Source of the DNA: JAEUHM01 sp964538625
Lineage (GTDB): Bacteria > Verrucomicrobiota > Verrucomicrobiia > Verrucomicrobiales > Verrucomicrobiaceae
DNA length: 64,000 nt
Assembly: GCA_964538625.1 (NCBI GenBank)
Contig: CAZIGH010000013.1
Span: 35,252 to 99,251, forward strand
Reading direction: 5' to 3'
Shown here in pieces: positions 61,375 through 64,000 of this stretch. The first letter of the stretch is position 1; each line of letters starts with the position of its first letter. A program made the position numbers and the translations under genes. The notes under the pieces are model-generated. The model searched no databases. It worked only from the letters and a program-made list of their open reading frames with translations, and was not told the origin of the DNA.

Positions 61375-63402
61375 ATGCCACGCGACTATCGCATCGTCAC
61401 TCACCGCTCCGCTTCCTCTGGTATCGACTACCAGGCGGAACTCAATGAAGCTCAGCATCAGGCCGTCGTCAGTCCGCCTGGGCAGGCTCTCGTCATCGCA
61501 GGTGCAGGCTCTGGCAAGACCCGCACACTCACCTATCGTGTCGCCTACCTGCTGGACAACGGCATCCCGCCAGAAAACATCCTCCTCCTCACCTTCACCA
61601 ACAAAGCCGCGCGGGAAATGCTGGAGCGCGTGAATGGACTGGTGAATGCAGACATCCAGCGCCTCTGGGGCGGCACCTTCCACTCCATCGGCAACCGCAT
61701 CCTCCGACGTCACGCCGACCGCCTGGGCTACACAGCCTCATTCTCCATCATGGATCGTGAAGACCAGGCAGACCTCATGGATGCAGTGCTCGCCTCCGCA
61801 AAGCTCGACGTGGGAGACTATCGGTTCCCCAAGGCAGAAGTGCTCTGCGACATGTTCTCCCTCGCAGAGAACCTCTGCTGCGGCGTTCAGCAAGTCATCG
61901 ACGAACGCTACCCCTACTTTGAGTCCGTGGCAGAAGCCATTCACAAAGTGTACGATCTCTACCGCGCGAAAAAGCAGGAGACCAACAGCATGGACTTTGA
62001 TGACCTCCTCGTCCGCGTCGTCGAGTTGCTTACCGCAGCGGAAGACTTGCGCGAGCACTACCAGCGCACCTTTCAGTTCGTCCTCGTAGATGAGTATCAG
62101 GACACCAACAGTCTCCAGTGCGAAATGGTGGACCTTCTGTGCGGGCAAGACGGCAATCTCATGGTCGTGGGAGACGACGCCCAGAGCATCTACTCCTGGC
62201 GTGGTGCGGACGTTGGCAACATTCTCAACTTCAGCCAGCGCTATCCCAAGTCACGCACCTTCAAAATCGAAACCAACTACCGCAGCGTGCCAGAGGTGCT
62301 CGCACTCGCCAACGCCTCCATCGCCAACAATCGCGCCCAAATCCCCAAAAACCTCCTCCCAGCTCGCCAAGGCGGAAAAATGACACCCGCACTCGTGGCC
62401 GTGGACACACCCTCGGCACAGGCCGCATTCGTCGCACAGCGCATCCTGGAGCTTCATGAGGAAGGAATAGATTTCAGCGAGATAGCCGTGCTTTATCGCG
62501 CCCACTTCCATTCGCTTGAAATCCAGATGGAACTCACCAGCCGCGGCATTCCCTTCCAGATCACCAGCGGCCTCCGCTTCTTCGAGCAGGCTCACGTCAA
62601 GGACGTCGCCTGCTTCATGAAGTTTGCCATCAACCGCAAAGACGAGGTCTCCTTCATGCGCATGGTACGCCTGCTTCCCGGCGTTGGGAACACCAGCGCC
62701 AGTCGTCTCTGGAATGAATGGAGCAAGTCCGAAGGCGCACAGGATGGCCCCATGCCTCAGCGCTTCTCCACCTACCTTCAGCAACTGCCCGTTCCAAAAA
62801 AGGCCCGGGAAACATGGACCCAGCTCGCTCTCACCCTTGATGAACTCATGGATGAAAATGGCAGACCAGTCGCTCCCAGCTCCATGATCCTCTCCGTAGT
62901 GGAAGGCGTATACGCAGACTACATGAAGGCTGAGTTCAAAAACTACGAACAGCGCTCCCAGGACCTCGACCAGCTCAGCAGCTTCGCCTCCCGCTTCAAC
63001 GACACCGCAGAGTTCCTCGGCCAGCTAGCACTTCTCTCCGGAGTCGATACGGACGGCAACAACCCCGGCCCACGCCAGCAGCAGACCGAGCAAGACGCCG
63101 TCACCCTCACCACCGGCCATCAAGCCAAAGGCCTGGAATGGAAGGCCGTCTTTGTCGTGTGGCTGGCGGACGGCATGTTCCCCAACCGCCGCGTCTTGGA
63201 AGAAGGCGGCCCGGAGGGCTTGGAAGAAGAGCGCCGCCTCTTCTACGTCACCGTCACCCGCGCCAAAGACGAACTCTATCTCATCCACCCCCTCATCAAT
63301 CACCAAGCCCGAGACGGCAACATCATCCTCCGCCAGTCTCGATTCATCGAAGAACTGCCCGAGGAACTCATGGAAGAGTGGAAAGTCAGCTCCGGGTGGT
63401 AA
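61375..63402 (+). CDS. UvrD/PcrA-type superfamily I DNA helicase
   Basis: 675 residues from ATG 61375; the longer TTG start at 61318 is possible. Walker A AGAGSGKT is at residues 42-49 and motif II is VDEYQDTNSLQ. Motif Ia (LTFTNKAAREMLER), motif III (GDDAQSIYSWRGAD), motif IV (IETNYRS) and motif VI (LFYVTVTRAKDELYLI) are all in place, as in UvrD/PcrA/Rep. It unwinds DNA 3' to 5' and acts in excision repair and recombination. The gene is divergent from the DUF1080 gene, 110 bp apart. Confidence 0.95.
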   Translation: MPRDYRIVTHRSASSGIDYQAELNEAQHQAVVSPPGQALVIAGAGSGKTRTLTYRVAYLLDNGIPPENILLLTFTNKAAREMLERVNGLVNADIQRLWGGTFHSIGNRILRRHADRLGYTASFSIMDREDQADLMDAVLASAKLDVGDYRFPKAEVLCDMFSLAENLCCGVQQVIDERYPYFESVAEAIHKVYDLYRAKKQETNSMDFDDLLVRVVELLTAAEDLREHYQRTFQFVLVDEYQDTNSLQCEMVDLLCGQDGNLMVVGDDAQSIYSWRGADVGNILNFSQRYPKSRTFKIETNYRSVPEVLALANASIANNRAQIPKNLLPARQGGKMTPALVAVDTPSAQAAFVAQRILELHEEGIDFSEIAVLYRAHFHSLEIQMELTSRGIPFQITSGLRFFEQAHVKDVACFMKFAINRKDEVSFMRMVRLLPGVGNTSASRLWNEWSKSEGAQDGPMPQRFSTYLQQLPVPKKARETWTQLALTLDELMDENGRPVAPSSMILSVVEGVYADYMKAEFKNYEQRSQDLDQLSSFASRFNDTAEFLGQLALLSGVDTDGNNPGPRQQQTEQDAVTLTTGHQAKGLEWKAVFVVWLADGMFPNRRVLEEGGPEGLEEERRLFYVTVTRAKDELYLIHPLINHQARDGNIILRQSRFIEELPEELMEEWKVSSGW

Positions 63403-63449
63403 GGTGCGATCGCGAATCATCCCCCATGGCATGGAGAAGGCTATGGTAA

Positions 63450-63947
63450 ACCTGTATCGCCTCCGCCCGCCTCATCTTCACCCACGACAGCCAATTCCGG
63501 CGATTGAGGAAAGTGGTCGAGAGCTTCAGCTCTTCGTCAGGCAACTACACCCTTGCCACCGACCTCCGATTCCTTTACGATGACTGGAACTTGGTCGCCG
63601 AGTTCGAGATGAATCCCCTTCATCCTTCATCAATCATCCTTCACACTTCGTATGCCTGGGGCTACGACCTGAGCGCCACCGAACAAGGAGCCGGAGGAGT
63701 CGGCGGCCTGCTCTTTGTCAGTCAACGGAACACGGAAAACGGAACACGGACAACCGTTCCGTCTTATGACGGAAATGGCAACATCACCGCCTACACCAAC
63801 ATCGCCACCGGCCAAGTCATGAGCCGCCACGAGTACGATGCATTCGGAAACGAACTGAGCATCGACTCGAATCTGGTGTCTGGCAGTCTGGGTTCTGGTG
63901 TCTCATCCCTGCCTGCCTTCAAGTTCTCGACGAAATACACGGATGCC
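63450..63947 (+). pseudogene. RHS/YD-repeat gene fragment, no start, interrupted by an intron-like sequence
   Basis: Reading from 63450 in frame gives a typical RHS sequence: DSQFRRLRKVVESF, RFLYDDWNLVAEF, YAWGYDLSATEQGAGGVGG, YDGNGNITAYTNIATG and EYDAFGNELS, then FSTKYTDA. The frame has an in-frame stop upstream at 63447-63449 and lacks a start codon and the N-terminal majority. After KYTDA the sequence ceases to be RHS. It looks like a decayed or truncated copy, or a downstream exon that is part of a longer locus outside the window. Confidence 0.8.
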
Positions 63948-64000
63948 GTGCGCCAAGCGAAGCTTGGCGTCTCTTGCATGGTGAGAGTCCATGCCGCCAG
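63948..64000 (+). mobile_element. 5' end of a putative group II intron inserted in the RHS gene
   Basis: The sequence begins GTGCG, the usual group II intron 5' consensus (GUGYG), directly after the RHS codons for KYTDA. It continues with the perfect hairpin CGCCAAGC-GAA-GCTTGGCG and a stem GCATGG...CCATGC enclosing TGAGAGT, which resembles the early domain I of bacterial group II introns. Only 53 bases are visible; the reverse-transcriptase gene and domains II-VI would lie downstream. Confidence 0.7.

Noticed and set aside
63791..63979. Minus-strand open frame at the right edge
   Set aside because: Antisense to clear RHS-repeat sequence and to the intron start; no motif.

Overview
The window looks like chromosome of a Verrucomicrobiota bacterium, probably near Prosthecobacter/Verrucomicrobium (inference from gene content; no rRNA is present). 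It combines a ddl-ftsQ-ftsA-ftsZ cell-division block (which speaks against Planctomycetes, which lack ftsZ) with the families typical of that superphylum: sulfatases, ThuA-like and DUF1080 proteins, Gfo/Idh/MocA oxidoreductases with Tat-type leaders, a tricorn-like protease and a very large GreA-like protein. GC is high, and many genes lack an obvious Shine-Dalgarno sequence.

Layout. 1-4.6 kb: the end of a molybdopterin oxidoreductase, then a three-gene module made of a long proline-rich protein with a C-terminal roadblock/LC7-like domain, an MglA-type small GTPase and an LC7 protein. 4.7-7.4 kb: ThuA-like protein, sulfatase, tRNA-Arg(UCU). 7.6-12.7 kb: ddl, ftsQ, ftsA and a long, divergent ftsZ. 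12.7-22 kb: mixed housekeeping and envelope genes (DUF2452, lipoprotein, BatA/VWA protein, methyltransferase, DUF1080, bioD, an aldo/keto-reductase-like protein lacking catalytic residues, aldose epimerase, PP2C), ending in a ~190 bp near-palindromic MITE-like element. 22-33 kb: mostly minus strand, with a Fur-family regulator, phosphoesterase, squalene-cyclase-like repeat protein, YdjY-like protein, tricorn-like protease and a tight kbl / oxidoreductase / tdh / TRIC-channel operon. That operon faces an XRE-cupin regulator across a short region with 14-bp direct repeats, suggesting regulated threonine/glycine catabolism.

33-46 kb: M60-like peptidase, beta-helix protein, giant GreA-like protein, clpS, a trpG/pabA amidotransferase, a TPR-AAA ATPase, MATE exporter, mutL, an IscA/ErpA-type protein, and an AT-rich intergenic stretch with a perfect DnaA box upstream of a membrane protein. 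46-54.6 kb: minus-strand genes including two oxidoreductases, VanZ, a BrnT/BrnA-like toxin-antitoxin pair, a VOC protein, two unrecognised small genes, an OmpA-family protein and an MFS transporter. 54.6-64 kb: second sulfatase, tRNA-Arg(ACG), rhomboid protease, an unusual amidohydrolase / class III aminotransferase fusion, a YidB-like protein, a double DUF1080 protein and a UvrD/PcrA-type helicase. The window ends in an RHS/YD-repeat gene remnant that appears to be interrupted by the 5' end of a group II intron.

The most interesting items are the MglA-GTPase module with its repeated SPFxxA motifs, the FtsZ with an altered T7 loop, the amidohydrolase-aminotransferase fusion, the palindromic element whose end sequence recurs elsewhere, and the RHS/group II intron junction at the right edge.
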